A DNA stretch of 64,000 nt from an uncultured Clostridia bacterium (GCA_947173485.1 CAMWFH010000010.1:1-64000); one strand, 5' to 3'. Positions 41,461 through 50,621 are shown, numbered from the stretch's first letter. Translations and numbers: made by a program. The notes: generated by a model from the letters alone, not told the origin.

Positions 41461-41715
41461 TCACAGGGCTTTATAGAAGCGCTTCAGCTCCGCCTTCCGC
41501 TCCGGCGGGAGCTGGCTCTTCCGCACGCCGGCCACCGCCCCCGCCAGCGCCTCCAGCATATGGAGGCAGGCCCCCTGGTCCACTCCGGCCTTGATGCGAA
41601 GGAACGCCTCCTCCGCTCCGGTCTCCAGAAGGGCCGCCGTGGTGCTGATGCCGGCCTGGCAGAGCTTTTCCGCCAACACCGGTCCGATGTTGGGCATATC
41701 CGCTAATGTGTTCAC
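41461..41715 (-). CDS. TfoX C-terminal domain protein
   Basis: An 84-residue protein consisting of a TfoX/Sxy C-terminal domain, a helix-hairpin-helix-like module: LADMPNIGPVLAEKLCQAGISTTAALLETGAEEAFLRIKA. Stand-alone copies are common in Firmicutes and have no known role; a helix-hairpin-helix could bind DNA. The start is GTG 41715, overlapping the acetyltransferase stop by four bases (GTGA), with GGAGGAG upstream. The larger open frame to 42084 is noise on this strand. Confidence 0.85.
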   Translation of the reverse strand: MNTLADMPNIGPVLAEKLCQAGISTTAALLETGAEEAFLRIKAGVDQGACLHMLEALAGAVAGVRKSQLPPERKAELKRFYKAL

Positions 41716-42230
41716 GATATCTCCTCCCGCAGCAAGCTGTAGACGCAGCTGTCCAGGATATCCTCCCCCTTGGTGACGCTCTGGCGCAGGACGCCCTCCA
41801 ACGTGAATCCGGCCTTCTCCAGCACCCGCCGGGAGGCGGCGTTGTTGGCAAAGGGCCCGGCATAGATCCGCAGGATATCCCACTGGGCAAAGCCCCGGCG
41901 GCAGATCTCCCCCACTGCGGCGGACATGATGCCCTGTCCCCAGAAGGACCGGCCCAGCCAGTAGCCCAGCTCGGCGCTCCGGCGGTACACATCCTGGCCC
42001 CGGGACAGCGACACGCTGCCCACAGCCGCCCCCGCCCTGTCGATGGCCAGCAGAAGGTCCGCCGCCGGGTCCGCCGTCAGGCACATCTGGATAAAACCCG
42101 CAGCGTCCGCCTGGGTATAGGGATGGGGGAACACGTCCCGCAGCCAGCGGGCAACTTCCCAGTCATTGGCATAGCGGGAGATGGCGGCGGCATCCGACTC
42201 CCGCCAGAGACGCAGCTGGAACTGGCTCAT
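41712..42230 (-). CDS. GNAT family N-acetyltransferase (RimJ/RimL-like)
   Basis: A 172-residue acetyltransferase. Motifs fit the RimJ/RimL branch: LRLWRESDAAAISRYANDWEVARWLRD, AAVGSVSLSRGQDVYRRSAELGYWLGRSFWGQGIMSAAV and the late FANNAASRRVLEKAGFTLEGVLRQSV. It may acetylate a protein N-terminus or a small molecule. It is coupled by four-base overlaps to both neighbours in the operon leading to tgt. Confidence 0.92.
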   Translation of the reverse strand: MSQFQLRLWRESDAAAISRYANDWEVARWLRDVFPHPYTQADAAGFIQMCLTADPAADLLLAIDRAGAAVGSVSLSRGQDVYRRSAELGYWLGRSFWGQGIMSAAVGEICRRGFAQWDILRIYAGPFANNAASRRVLEKAGFTLEGVLRQSVTKGEDILDSCVYSLLREEIS

Positions 42231-42388
42231 TCCTTCTCCTCCTCCGGCGTCTCCGCCACACCGTCATAGGGCCCCTTCTGCCTCCGCCGGTCCACCCAGG
42301 CCGCCAGCCGGGGCGTCAGATAGAGGGCCGTCCCTACGATCCCGATAAACAGCACCAGGAACACCGCCGGCGCCAATATTTCTTTCAT
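42227..42388 (-). CDS. 53-residue single-pass membrane protein
   Basis: A short protein with one transmembrane helix (residues 5-25) and a charged cytosolic tail (RLAAWVDRRRQKGPYDGVAETPEEEKE). The start ATG 42388 has GGGGAGGA upstream, and its stop overlaps the acetyltransferase ATG by four bases, which supports it as a real gene. It is the first gene of the operon reaching to tgt. No family is recognised. Confidence 0.65.
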   Translation of the reverse strand: MKEILAPAVFLVLFIGIVGTALYLTPRLAAWVDRRRQKGPYDGVAETPEEEKE

Positions 42389-42416
42389 GTCGGGTCCTCC
42401 CCTTCGCATTTGCTCC

Positions 42417-42445
42417 AGTATACAACAGACGTCCTGGTTTTTCAA
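42417..42445 (-). promoter_or_regulatory. Promoter of the 53-aa/GNAT/TfoX/tgt operon
   Basis: TTGAAA (42440-42445) and TATACT (42417-42422), minus strand, are separated by 17 bases. Confidence 0.8.
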
Positions 42446-42468
42446 GGCCGGCGGGCATTCTTTTACGA

Positions 42469-42497
42469 TTGACATATTTGGTCGAATCGGCTACAAT
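42469..42497 (+). promoter_or_regulatory. Promoter of the SLH-hydrolase/CapA operon
   Basis: TTGACA (42469-42474) and TACAAT (42492-42497) are separated by 17 bases. It is divergent from the tgt-operon promoter, with only 23 bases between the -35 hexamers. Confidence 0.85.
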
Positions 42498-42563
42498 ACC
42501 AGTGCAATATCTTGGAATCCCAGATCGCCTCAGATCCTTCCAGAACCAAAGGAGACTGCACCG

Positions 42564-44429
42564 ATGAGAACACGGGTCGTCCTGTTGTCACTGGCCTGCA
42601 CCCTGGCCATGATCCTGCTGCTGATGGCGGCTACTGCCCCCAAGTCCCCTCCTCCCCCTGATGAGGAGCCCCCCTCTCCTGCCGGTGATGTCAATGAGCC
42701 GGAGGAGCCCCCTGTCCTGACTCTGGCGGATATCCGCACTGTCACCTTTGACGATGTGCCGCCGGCCTATGCCGACTGCGTCAGCTACGCCGCCCACCAG
42801 GGCTTCGTCCAGGGCGTAGGCGGCGGGCAGTTCGCGCCGGACGGCCTGGTCTCCCGGGCCGCCCTGGTGACCATCCTCCACCGGATGAGCGGTCAGGAGG
42901 TCCCTGCCTATGACGGCCGCTTCTCCGATGTGGACAGCGGCAGCTGGTATGCTGGCGCAGTGGCCTGGGCCGTGGAGAACAGCATCGCCTCCGGCTACAG
43001 CGACGGCACCTTTGCCCCCGGCCTCTCCGTGACCCGGGAGCAGCTGGCCGTGTTCCTCTGCCGGGCCGCCGGCGGCGGCACGCCCCAGGGGGACCTGTCC
43101 GCCTATACCGATGGCAGCGCCGTACAGAGCTATGCCGCCGCCCCGGTGGCCTGGGCCCTGGAAAAGGGCCTGCTGAACGCCCTGGTGGCCGATACCATCC
43201 ACCCCTCCTTCCCCATCACCCGGGGCCAGCTGGCCCAGGTGCTGGTGGCCTTCACGGCCCTCACCACAGAGGAGCCCCTGGCGGCGGAGCTGGCCGGCAA
43301 CCTGCCCCCCAGAGCCGTGGAGAGCCGCAGCGCCGCCCAGCATGACGCCCTCCAGGCGTCCATCGACGAGATCGCCGCCAAATACCGGGCCTCCGGCGTC
43401 CAGGTGGCCGTTATCGAAAAGGGGACGGTCACCGATACCTTTACTTACGGCTGGGCCGTGCCCAACGAGGTCCCCATGACGGACCGGCACAAGATCCGGG
43501 TGGCCTCCATCACCAAGGTGGCGGTGGGCATGGCGGCTATGCACTTGTGGGACCAGGGAACCGTCGATCTGGACGCCGATATCAGCGGCTACTGGGGCTG
43601 CCGCTTCCAGAACCCCCAGTACCCGGATACCCCCATCACCCTCCGGGCCCTGCTATCCCACACATCCTCCATCCGGGCCTTCGGGGACGATGTGTCCTAC
43701 TCCCACGGCATGGCCCTCTCCAAGCTGCTCTCCGCCGAGGGCTATGCCAAGGTCAAGCCCGGCGCGATCTCCTCCTGGACCTATAACAACTACGGCTTCG
43801 GTGTTCTGGGCATGACCCTGGAGCTGGCCGCCGGACAGCATCTGGACCAGGTGATGGAGGAGGGCTTCTGGTCCCTCATGGGCATCGATGCTGCCTTTGA
43901 GGGGGGCATGGTGGCCGACCAGACCAAGCTGGTCCCCCTGGTCTCCTACGGCGGCAGTGCGGTCCACACCGTGGAGGACCAGCGCCGCCAGCACCGTCCC
44001 GCCTCCCCCGGCGGCCACGGCACCGGCTTTGCCGGGAGCCTGACCATCAGCGCCCAGGACCTGGCCCAGATGACTGCCCTGCTGGCCAACGATGGCCGCT
44101 ACGAGGGCTTGCCCCTTCTGAGCGAGAGGGCGGTGGAGCAAATGGAGACCCGGCTGGGACTGGTCAGCTCCTTAGGGTTCTACCAGTGCTACCCCCTTCG
44201 GAGCCAGGACGGCCTCTATGGCCGCTCTACCCTCTGCTACCACACCGGCGGCGCCTACGGCGTCCTGAGCATCCTGTCCTATGACCCCGTCGCCAGGGAT
44301 GGGGTGGTGGCCGTGACCATCGGGGCACGGGCCACCAAGGATGACCGCGGCATCGCCGCGGTCTGTGGAGAGATCAGTCAGATCGTCTACCAGACCATCG
44401 CGGATACAGATCAGATCACAGATCGATAG
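42564..44429 (+). CDS. Surface serine hydrolase: SLH domains plus beta-lactamase/DD-peptidase fold
   Basis: A 621-residue exported protein. A signal or anchor helix (residues 5-24) and a Pro/Glu linker precede three S-layer-homology repeats (about 60-235: FDDVPPAYADCVSYAAHQGFVQGVGGGQFAPDG, FSDVDSGSWYAGAVAWAVENSIASGYSDGTFAPG, then a weaker third). The C-terminal domain (from 255) is a class C-type beta-lactamase/transpeptidase fold with Ser-x-x-Lys in VASITKVAVG and Tyr-x-Asn-like YNNYGFGVLG. It is probably wall-bound and acts on peptides or peptidoglycan; its family is not restricted to antibiotic resistance. Confidence 0.9.
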   Translation: MRTRVVLLSLACTLAMILLLMAATAPKSPPPPDEEPPSPAGDVNEPEEPPVLTLADIRTVTFDDVPPAYADCVSYAAHQGFVQGVGGGQFAPDGLVSRAALVTILHRMSGQEVPAYDGRFSDVDSGSWYAGAVAWAVENSIASGYSDGTFAPGLSVTREQLAVFLCRAAGGGTPQGDLSAYTDGSAVQSYAAAPVAWALEKGLLNALVADTIHPSFPITRGQLAQVLVAFTALTTEEPLAAELAGNLPPRAVESRSAAQHDALQASIDEIAAKYRASGVQVAVIEKGTVTDTFTYGWAVPNEVPMTDRHKIRVASITKVAVGMAAMHLWDQGTVDLDADISGYWGCRFQNPQYPDTPITLRALLSHTSSIRAFGDDVSYSHGMALSKLLSAEGYAKVKPGAISSWTYNNYGFGVLGMTLELAAGQHLDQVMEEGFWSLMGIDAAFEGGMVADQTKLVPLVSYGGSAVHTVEDQRRQHRPASPGGHGTGFAGSLTISAQDLAQMTALLANDGRYEGLPLLSERAVEQMETRLGLVSSLGFYQCYPLRSQDGLYGRSTLCYHTGGAYGVLSILSYDPVARDGVVAVTIGARATKDDRGIAAVCGEISQIVYQTIADTDQITDR

Positions 44430-44457
44430 ATCAGATAGATCAAAGGAGGAACCCCTT

Positions 44458-45684
44458 ATGCGCCGTCTTTGCGCCCTGCTGCTCTGCCTTATCCTGCTGG
44501 TGGCCGGCTGTACCGCCGCGCCGCCCCCCTCCTTCCCCGCCGGAGAAGAGGTCAAGACCGCTCTGGAGCCGGTCCAGCGGGCCGCTCCCGCTCTGCCCAT
44601 CGTGTCCACTCTGGCGGTCTGCGGCGACTGCATGAGCCACAAGCCCCAGATCGCCGACTCCCTCAACAAGGAGACCGGCGAGTATAGCTACTACCATATG
44701 TTCGCCGCCGCCGCCCCCTACGTCACCGCTGCGGACTACGGCCTGGTGAACCTGGAGGTCCCCCTGGCCGGCGGGCCGGACTACGATGGCTACCCCACCT
44801 TCAACGCCCCGGACGGCCTGGCCTACAGCCTGAAGGAGGCCGGCTTCGACCTCTGCCTCACCGCCAACAACCACAGCCTGGACCGGGGCTGGCGGGGCCT
44901 GAGCCGGACCCTGGACGTGCTGGACGAGGTGGGGCTGGCCCATGTGGGCACCAGCCGCACCCAGGAGGAGTATGACAACAACATCGCCGTGGCCGATGTG
45001 AACGGCATCTCCATCGCCTTCCTGGGCTACAGCTATGGCACCAACGGTATCCGGGTGCCCAAGGACCACCCCTACGCCATCAACCTGTTCAACACTGACT
45101 ACCTGACGAGCCTCTCCACCCCGGACTACGACAAGATGGCCGCCGACCTGGCCCAGGCGGAGGCGCTGGGCACGGATATGATCGCCGTGCTGATGCACTG
45201 GGGCAACGAGTACCAGACCAAGGAGAGCAAATATCAGGACACCTTGGCAGATTTCCTCTTTGACCACGGCGCGGACATCGTCCTGGGCGGCCACTCCCAT
45301 GTGCCCCAGCCTATGGGCTTTCGGACCATCACCGACCCGGACGGCTCCACCCACCAGGGCTTCGTCTCCTACTCCCTGGGCAATTTCATCTCCGGGCAGT
45401 ATTTCGAGCTGACGGACACCACCGCGGTGCTGACCCTGGAGCTGACCAAGGACCAGAAGACCGGTGTAGCGGAGGTGACAGGCTATGCCTACGCCCCCAT
45501 GCTGATGCTCAACCGGGGCGCCGGCACCTCCCCCCGCTTCCAGCTGCTGGACGCCCATAACGCGCTGGCCGCTGGCGGTCTCTCCGCCACACTGGAGAAG
45601 CGGCTGCAAAAGGCGATCGATGACTGCCACACCATCTTTGGCCCGGAGCGCGACACCGCCGGACAGATTCCCTTCGTCAACTGA
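44458..45684 (+). CDS. CapA family lipoprotein (poly-gamma-glutamate synthesis-type metallophosphoesterase fold)
   Basis: A 408-residue lipoprotein: signal with lipobox VAGC (Cys18), then a CapA domain with AVCGDCMSHKPQI, YGLVNLEVPL, DLCLTANNHSLDRG, MHWGNEY and the metal-binding GGHSHVPQPM. CapA-type proteins are linked to poly-gamma-glutamate capsules but many, as here, stand without capBC, so the substrate is unknown. It lies 28 bases after the SLH hydrolase with GGAGG ahead of the ATG and is likely co-transcribed. Confidence 0.92.
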   Translation: MRRLCALLLCLILLVAGCTAAPPPSFPAGEEVKTALEPVQRAAPALPIVSTLAVCGDCMSHKPQIADSLNKETGEYSYYHMFAAAAPYVTAADYGLVNLEVPLAGGPDYDGYPTFNAPDGLAYSLKEAGFDLCLTANNHSLDRGWRGLSRTLDVLDEVGLAHVGTSRTQEEYDNNIAVADVNGISIAFLGYSYGTNGIRVPKDHPYAINLFNTDYLTSLSTPDYDKMAADLAQAEALGTDMIAVLMHWGNEYQTKESKYQDTLADFLFDHGADIVLGGHSHVPQPMGFRTITDPDGSTHQGFVSYSLGNFISGQYFELTDTTAVLTLELTKDQKTGVAEVTGYAYAPMLMLNRGAGTSPRFQLLDAHNALAAGGLSATLEKRLQKAIDDCHTIFGPERDTAGQIPFVN

Positions 45685-45700
45685 ATGACCGCAAGAAAAA

Positions 45701-45726
45701 ATAGCCGCATCCGCGGCTATTTTTTT
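45701..45726. terminator. Bidirectional terminator between capA-like gene and dapA
   Basis: ATAGCCGC (45701-45708) pairs with GCGGCTAT (45713-45720), with an A-run before and a T-run (45721-45726) after. Confidence 0.93.
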
Positions 45727-45735
45727 CATATGGAC

Positions 45736-46623
45736 TCACTCGATCAGGGCATACGAGCGCAGGATGCCCTCCAGCTCGGTCCGATGGGCCGGAGACAGTG
45801 GGCACATCGGCAGGCGGAAGACCTCCTGGCAGTGTCCCATCAGATGGAGGGCGGTCTTGACGGGGATGGGATTGACCTCCATGAACAGCCCGTCGATCAG
45901 CGCCTTCAGGCGGAGCTGGAGGCGGCCCGCCTCCGCCAGCTGGCCGAACAGGGCCAGATGGGTCAACCGGACCATCTCCTGGGGGACCACATTGGCGGCC
46001 ACGGAGATGACCCCCTTCCCGCCCAGCAGGCAGATGGCGGCGGTGTCCTCATCATTGCCGCTCCAGATGAAAAAGTCCTCCGGGCAGGTGCAGCGGGTAG
46101 CCTGGACCAGGGACATGGAGCCGCTGGCCTCCTTGACGCCGTTGATGTTGGGGTGGGCCGCCAGGGCGGCGTAAGTTGCCGCCTGGAAGGACACACCGGT
46201 CCTGGAGGGCACGTTATAGAGGATCATAGGCCGGTCCACCGTGTCGGCGATCTGGCGGTAGTGGCGGAGCAGGCCCTCCTGTGTGGCCTTATTGTAGTAG
46301 GGCGTGACCACCAGCAGGCCGTCTACCCCGGCCTGGATGGCGTCCCGGGAGAGGGCGACTGCGTTCTCCGTACAGTTGGAGCCGGTGCCGGCGATCACAG
46401 GGATACGCCGGTCCACCCGCTGGACGGCATATTCGATGGTGCGCATCCGCTCTGTGTAGGTCATGGCGGCGGCCTCGCCGGTGGTGCCGCAGATGACCAG
46501 GGCATCCGTCCCGGCGGCCAGCTGGAAGTCGATCAGCCGGCCCAGGGCGGGAAGGTCCACCCCATCCGGGGTGAAGGGCGTGATGATGGCCACGGCGGAG
46601 CCGGTAAAAATAGGATCTTTCAT
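45736..46623 (-). CDS. dapA: 4-hydroxy-tetrahydrodipicolinate synthase
   Basis: A 295-residue aldolase-type enzyme that condenses pyruvate with aspartate semialdehyde, the first step of diaminopimelate and lysine synthesis. It has AIITPFTPDGVD, GTTGEAAAMTYTER, the catalytic Tyr in MILYNVPSRTG and the Schiff-base Lys in NGVKEASG. It follows asd by 141 bases; a long hairpin lies between them. DAP also supports dipicolinate for spores. Confidence 0.96.
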   Translation of the reverse strand: MKDPIFTGSAVAIITPFTPDGVDLPALGRLIDFQLAAGTDALVICGTTGEAAAMTYTERMRTIEYAVQRVDRRIPVIAGTGSNCTENAVALSRDAIQAGVDGLLVVTPYYNKATQEGLLRHYRQIADTVDRPMILYNVPSRTGVSFQAATYAALAAHPNINGVKEASGSMSLVQATRCTCPEDFFIWSGNDEDTAAICLLGGKGVISVAANVVPQEMVRLTHLALFGQLAEAGRLQLRLKALIDGLFMEVNPIPVKTALHLMGHCQEVFRLPMCPLSPAHRTELEGILRSYALIE

Positions 46624-46641
46624 AGGAAACCTCCGATAAAG

Positions 46642-46671
46642 CGAAAGAGGGCGGCAAACCGTCCTCTTTCG
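46642..46671 (-). other. Hairpin in the asd-dapA intercistronic region
   Basis: Thirteen-base arms (46642-46654 and 46659-46671) with one G-U pair and a four-base loop lie 18 bases ahead of dapA. On the minus strand it is followed by CTTTATC, too weak a U-run to be sure of termination. It may tune the asd:dapA ratio. Confidence 0.55.
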
Positions 46672-46764
46672 TGTACGCGTCCGGCTGTCGGGCGCGTGTT
46701 GGTCTATAGGGATACCGGGGACGCCGCAAAAGCGCTCCCGCCGCTCTTCCAGTGGGAAAGGCGC

Positions 46765-47853
46765 TCAGTTCTTCGTGATGTAGCCCTCGGCGCAGAGCAG
46801 CTCCGCCAGGAGGACCGCCCCGCCGGCGGCGCCCCGGAGGGTGTTGTGGCTCAGGCAGACGAACTTATAGTCATACTGGGTATCCGGCCGCAGACGGCCC
46901 AGGGACACTGCCATGCCGTTCTCCAGCATCCGGTCCAGACGGGTCTGGGGCCGGTCGCTCTCCTCAAAATAGCGGAGGAACTGCCGGGGGGCGGAGGGCA
47001 GGTCCAGCACCTGGGGACGTCCGGAGAAGGCGGCCCACTCCTGCTTGATCTGCTCCACGGTGGGCACCTGTTCCTTGAACTTGATGAAGCAGGCGGCCAT
47101 GTGTCCGTCAGAGACAGGCACCCGCAGGCACTGGGCGGTGATGGCCGGCCCGGCCGCCAGGGTCAGGCGGCCCTTGTCCATCTCGCCCCAGATCTTCAGG
47201 GGCTCCCGCTCGCTCTTCTCCTCCTCGCCGCCGATGAAGGGGATCACATTGTCCAGCATCTCCGGCCAGCTGGCGAAGGTCTTACCAGCGCCGGAGATGG
47301 CCTGATAGGTGCAGACCAGGACCCGGTCCACGCCGAACTTCAGCAACGGATGGATGGCGGGCACATAGCTCTGGAGGGAGCAGTTGGACTTCACCGCGAT
47401 AAAGCCCCGCCGGGTGTGGAGCCGCTCCCGCTGGGCATCGATCAGATTGATATGGTCAGGGTTGACCTCCGGGATGACCATGGGGACATCATCGGTCCAG
47501 CGGTTGGCGGAGTTGTTGGATACCACAGGGCACTCCAAGCGGGCATACTTCTCCTCCAAGGCCAGGATCTCCTCTTTTTTCATGTCCACGGCGCAGAAAA
47601 CGAAGTCCACCAGCTTGACGATCTTCTCTGCGTCGGCCTGGGCGTCCATCACCACCAGAGACTTGGCGGCCTCCGGGATGGGGGTGCTCATCGCCCAGCG
47701 GTCCCCTACCGCTTCCTCATAGGTCTTGCCGGCGCTGCGGCTGCTGGCGGCGATAGCGGTCAGCTTGAACCAGGGGTGGTTCTCCATCAGGGAGACGAAG
47801 CGCTGTCCGACCATGCCGGTCCCGCCGATCACACCGATCCGATACTTCTCCAT
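46765..47853 (-). CDS. asd: Aspartate-semialdehyde dehydrogenase
   Basis: A 362-residue NADPH enzyme that makes aspartate semialdehyde for lysine, threonine and methionine. It has the Rossmann motif VIGGTGMVGQRF, the active-site Cys in VKSNCSLQSYVPAI and the late VPVSDGHMAACF. It belongs to the archaeal/fungal-like Asd branch, judged by length and the EKYARLECPVVSNNSANRW segment. GGAGGA precedes the ATG. The likely promoter is an extended -10 (TGGTATTAT) at about 47927-47935. Confidence 0.95.
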   Translation of the reverse strand: MEKYRIGVIGGTGMVGQRFVSLMENHPWFKLTAIAASSRSAGKTYEEAVGDRWAMSTPIPEAAKSLVVMDAQADAEKIVKLVDFVFCAVDMKKEEILALEEKYARLECPVVSNNSANRWTDDVPMVIPEVNPDHINLIDAQRERLHTRRGFIAVKSNCSLQSYVPAIHPLLKFGVDRVLVCTYQAISGAGKTFASWPEMLDNVIPFIGGEEEKSEREPLKIWGEMDKGRLTLAAGPAITAQCLRVPVSDGHMAACFIKFKEQVPTVEQIKQEWAAFSGRPQVLDLPSAPRQFLRYFEESDRPQTRLDRMLENGMAVSLGRLRPDTQYDYKFVCLSHNTLRGAAGGAVLLAELLCAEGYITKN

Positions 47854-48232
47854 GTGCGCGTCCTCCTATAAAATATAAAAATAAATTTTACACTTCCGGT
47901 TGCATTTCGTCCCCTGCCTAGTATATAATACCAGAATGGTCTGGAGATGGCGGGCACCAACGCAGTATTTTTATTCTTACACGATCTCTGCTGTCTGTCA
48001 ATTAGCAGGACGCCCCAATAAACGCCGTCAGGAAGCTAGATTTTTTGACCATTTCCCTTATTTTCTGACGGCGCGGCAGAGGACGGGCGGCGTCCCCTCT
48101 TTCTATCTATGCGATCTCCTCCCCTTTCGTGACTGGATCGTCCCCGGATCTGGGCGTATCTCACAAAGCGGAGGAGGCGGACCGTCCCGGCATATCTTTC
48201 GCCAGATCTGACCAATCTATCCAAAAAGGTGC
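47854..48232. other. Divergent intergenic region between asd and queA
   Basis: 379 bases with no supported gene. On the minus strand an extended -10 (TG-G-TATTAT) near 47927-47935 may serve asd; no good -35 is seen. On the plus strand a 9-base-pair stem (48023-48031 with 48065-48073) with a 33-base U-rich loop precedes queA. No preQ1 or lysine riboswitch core was recognised. Confidence 0.5.
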
Positions 48233-49273
48233 ATGACATTGAAAACACATGATTTCTACTTCGACCTGCCGCCGGAGCTGATCGCCCAGACGCCTCTGGA
48301 GAGGCGGGACGCCTCCCGCCTGCTGGCCTTGGACAAGACCAGCGGCGCCTGGAGCCACCGGCGCTTTTACGACCTGCCCTCCCTCCTCCGTCCAGGGGAC
48401 TGCCTGATCCTGAACGACTCCCGGGTCCTCCCGGCCCGGCTGCTGGGCCAGCGCCTGCCGGGGGGCGGCGCCTGCGAGGTGCTGCTGCTGATCGACCGGG
48501 GGGACCGGGTCTGGGAGTGCCTGGTCCGGCCGGGCAAGCGGATGCGGCCCGGGACCCGCCTCTCCTTTGGAGACGGCGCGCTGACAGCGGAGGTGGCCGG
48601 CGAGACGGAGGGCGGCGGCCGGCTGGTGCGCTTCGACTATGAGGGCATCTTCCTGGAGGTCCTGGAGCGGCTGGGGAAAATGCCCCTGCCCCCCTACATC
48701 AAGGCGGAGCTCCAGGACAAGGAGCGCTATCAGACCGTCTACTCCAAGGTCACCGGTTCCGCCGCCGCTCCCACGGCGGGACTGCACTTCACCCCGGAGC
48801 TGCTGGGGGAGCTGACCGGCATGGGCGTCCAGCTGGGCTATGTGACCCTCCATGTGGGCCTGGGTACTTTCCGTCCGGTGAAGGCGGAGGATATCGGCGA
48901 CCACGAGATGCACAGCGAATACTGCGTCCTTCCCCAGGAGACCGCCGACCTGATCAACACCACCAAGGCGGCGGGAGGCCGGGTCATCTGCGTGGGCACC
49001 ACCTCCTGCCGGACGGTGGAGAGCTGGGCGGGCGAGGACGGCCATATGTCCGCCGCCGCCGGCTGGACCAATATCTTCATCTATCCTGGCTACCGCTTCA
49101 AGGTCCTAGACGGCCTTATCACCAACTTCCATCTGCCGGAAAGCACCCTCATCATGCTGGTGTCCGCCCTGGCCGGCCGGGAACATGTCCTGGCCGCCTA
49201 TGAGGAGGCCGTGCGGGAGCGGTACCGCTTCTTCTCCTTTGGGGACGCGATGTTTATCAGCGATCATATATGA
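48233..49273 (+). CDS. queA: S-adenosylmethionine:tRNA ribosyltransferase-isomerase
   Basis: A 346-residue enzyme that converts preQ1 in tRNA to epoxyqueuosine using the ribose of SAM. Family segments are [58 protein letters not shown] and [18 protein letters not shown]. The start ATG 48233 has AAAAAGGTG just upstream. It works after tgt, which is in a separate operon about 7 kb away. Confidence 0.96.
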   Translation: MTLKTHDFYFDLPPELIAQTPLERRDASRLLALDKTSGAWSHRRFYDLPSLLRPGDCLILNDSRVLPARLLGQRLPGGGACEVLLLIDRGDRVWECLVRPGKRMRPGTRLSFGDGALTAEVAGETEGGGRLVRFDYEGIFLEVLERLGKMPLPPYIKAELQDKERYQTVYSKVTGSAAAPTAGLHFTPELLGELTGMGVQLGYVTLHVGLGTFRPVKAEDIGDHEMHSEYCVLPQETADLINTTKAAGGRVICVGTTSCRTVESWAGEDGHMSAAAGWTNIFIYPGYRFKVLDGLITNFHLPESTLIMLVSALAGREHVLAAYEEAVRERYRFFSFGDAMFISDHI

Positions 49274-49286
49274 GAAAAACGGAGAC

Positions 49287-49319
49287 CCGGGCAGTTATCC
49301 ATGATGGATAACTGCCCGG
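49287..49319 (+). terminator. Strong hairpin downstream of queA
   Basis: A perfect 15-base-pair stem (49287-49301 with 49305-49319) with loop TGA, followed by CAAGTTATTTTG. The stem starts 13 bases after the queA stop. Confidence 0.75.
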
Positions 49320-49397
49320 CAAGTTATTTTGACAAAAGAGAACGGGAAAAATAACCTGCGGTCAATTTTTGTGCTGCTCCCCTGTCGAAGCTCTCCC

Positions 49398-49426
49398 TTG
49401 TATGGCAGAGCAAGAGCTGGTATGAT
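49398..49426 (+). promoter_or_regulatory. Promoter of the XRE regulator gene
   Basis: TTGTAT (49398-49403) and TATGAT (49421-49426) are separated by 17 bases, about 45 bases before the ATG. Confidence 0.7.
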
Positions 49427-49470
49427 GGGACCATCTTAAAATACTGGTGAGCTGAACAGGAGGCCGTTCT

Positions 49471-50550
49471 ATGAAGATCAACGACACGATACGCACCCGG
49501 CGTCAAGCACTGGGCCTGACTCAAGAGGTCCTGGCGGATAGACTGGGCGTGTCCGCCCCGGCCGTGAACAAATGGGAGAAGGCGCTGAACTATCCTGATA
49601 TCACGCTGCTCCCTGTTCTGGCCCGCACGTTAGGCATCGACCTGAACACACTGCTTTCTTTTCAAGAGGATATGAGCCGTGAAGAGATCGGCGCCTTCCT
49701 CCATGAGCTGTCCGAAACAGCAAGGGTCCAGGGCTGTGCCGCCGCTTTTCAGCTGGCCAGGAGCAAGCTGTGGGAATTTCCCAACAACGACCTTCTGGCA
49801 TACAATACGGCCCTTCTGCTGAACGGGGCGCTCACCCTCTATCCTGAGAACGATGATGAACAGCGGAAGGCCTGGGAGCAGGAGGTCGTGGCTCTCCATG
49901 AGCGGTCTGTCCACGGCGCCGATCCCAAAATACGGGAACATGCCGCCTATACCATGGCGCTCCAGTGCATCGGAGCAGGGGAACTGGAACAGGCAGAGGC
50001 CCTATGCGGCCAGCTGTCTGATATGCACAAGGAAAAACAGATCCTCACCGCCCTCCTGCGCAAAAAGCAGGGCCGGTGTGAGGACGCCTGGATCCTGCTG
50101 GAAAAAGAACTCTTTGCCTACGCCAATGAGATCGAGAACATCCTGCTCCATATGCTGGACTTGGCCCTGGCCGGGGACGACTTGGCCCATGCCAGGGTCC
50201 TTGCAGAGCTGGCATCTGCGGCCGGCAGGGTCTTGGGCCTCTCTGTTTACGGGACGCTGTCCGCCCCTCTCCAGCTGGCACTGGCAGAGAAGGACGGTCC
50301 GCGGGCCCTGTCGCTGCTGGAAAAATGGGCAGAGAGCTTGGCGACCCTTTGGGATGATCTGAACAGCTCTCCCCTTTACCGCCATCTGCCGGTCAAGAAG
50401 GATACTGACTCTACCCTGCTCCTTCGGACCCTGTTCGGCCGGTTGGAGGCAGATCCAGAGAGCCGGTTTTTGAAGGATGTGCCCGGCTACCAGAAATTGG
50501 CGGCCAAATGGGGAACGGCTCGACCGGCGGAGGCTTTTGCTGTAAAATAG
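49471..50550 (+). CDS. XRE-family regulator with helical repeat C-terminus
   Basis: A 359-residue protein. The N-terminal Cro/CI-type helix-turn-helix spans 1-65 (TRRQALGLTQEVLADRLGVSAPAVNKWEKALNYPDITLLPVLARTLGID). The rest (80-340) is a helical repeat region of TPR-like pairs (LLAYNTALLLNGALTLYP, HAAYTMALQCIGAGELEQAEAL), which could bind a peptide or protein. Similar stand-alone regulators occur in Clostridia. It is bounded by terminators on both sides and has no obvious target gene beside it. Confidence 0.87.
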   Translation: MKINDTIRTRRQALGLTQEVLADRLGVSAPAVNKWEKALNYPDITLLPVLARTLGIDLNTLLSFQEDMSREEIGAFLHELSETARVQGCAAAFQLARSKLWEFPNNDLLAYNTALLLNGALTLYPENDDEQRKAWEQEVVALHERSVHGADPKIREHAAYTMALQCIGAGELEQAEALCGQLSDMHKEKQILTALLRKKQGRCEDAWILLEKELFAYANEIENILLHMLDLALAGDDLAHARVLAELASAAGRVLGLSVYGTLSAPLQLALAEKDGPRALSLLEKWAESLATLWDDLNSSPLYRHLPVKKDTDSTLLLRTLFGRLEADPESRFLKDVPGYQKLAAKWGTARPAEAFAVK

Positions 50551-50563
50551 GGAAAAAAGAATT

Positions 50564-50596
50564 GGCGGCCCTGCCGGGCCGCCGATCTCTTTTTTT
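50564..50596. terminator. Bidirectional terminator between the XRE and HAD genes
   Basis: GGCGGCCC (50564-50571) pairs with GGGCCGCC (50576-50583), with a T-rich run to 50596 on the plus side and an A-rich run before the stem. Confidence 0.9.
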
Positions 50597-50621
50597 GCGC
50601 AACGAGGACCGGTCACAAAAG

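Noticed and set aside
41716..42084. N-terminal extension of the TfoX-domain frame
   Set aside because: It lies in another frame of the acetyltransferase gene and is Gly/Pro-rich; GTG 41715 with GGAGGAG is the convincing start.
42564..44429. Beta-lactamase resistance gene
   Set aside because: The domain is a beta-lactamase fold, but SLH repeats and pairing with CapA point to a wall-bound peptidase-type hydrolase; resistance cannot be claimed.
44398..44447. Short GATC-containing repeats between the SLH gene and the CapA gene
   Set aside because: A few irregular AGATC repeats that overlap the end of the coding frame; too short and imperfect to be a repeat array.
47854..48232. preQ1 or lysine riboswitch between asd and queA
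   Set aside because: Gene functions suggested it, but neither core was recognised on either strand.
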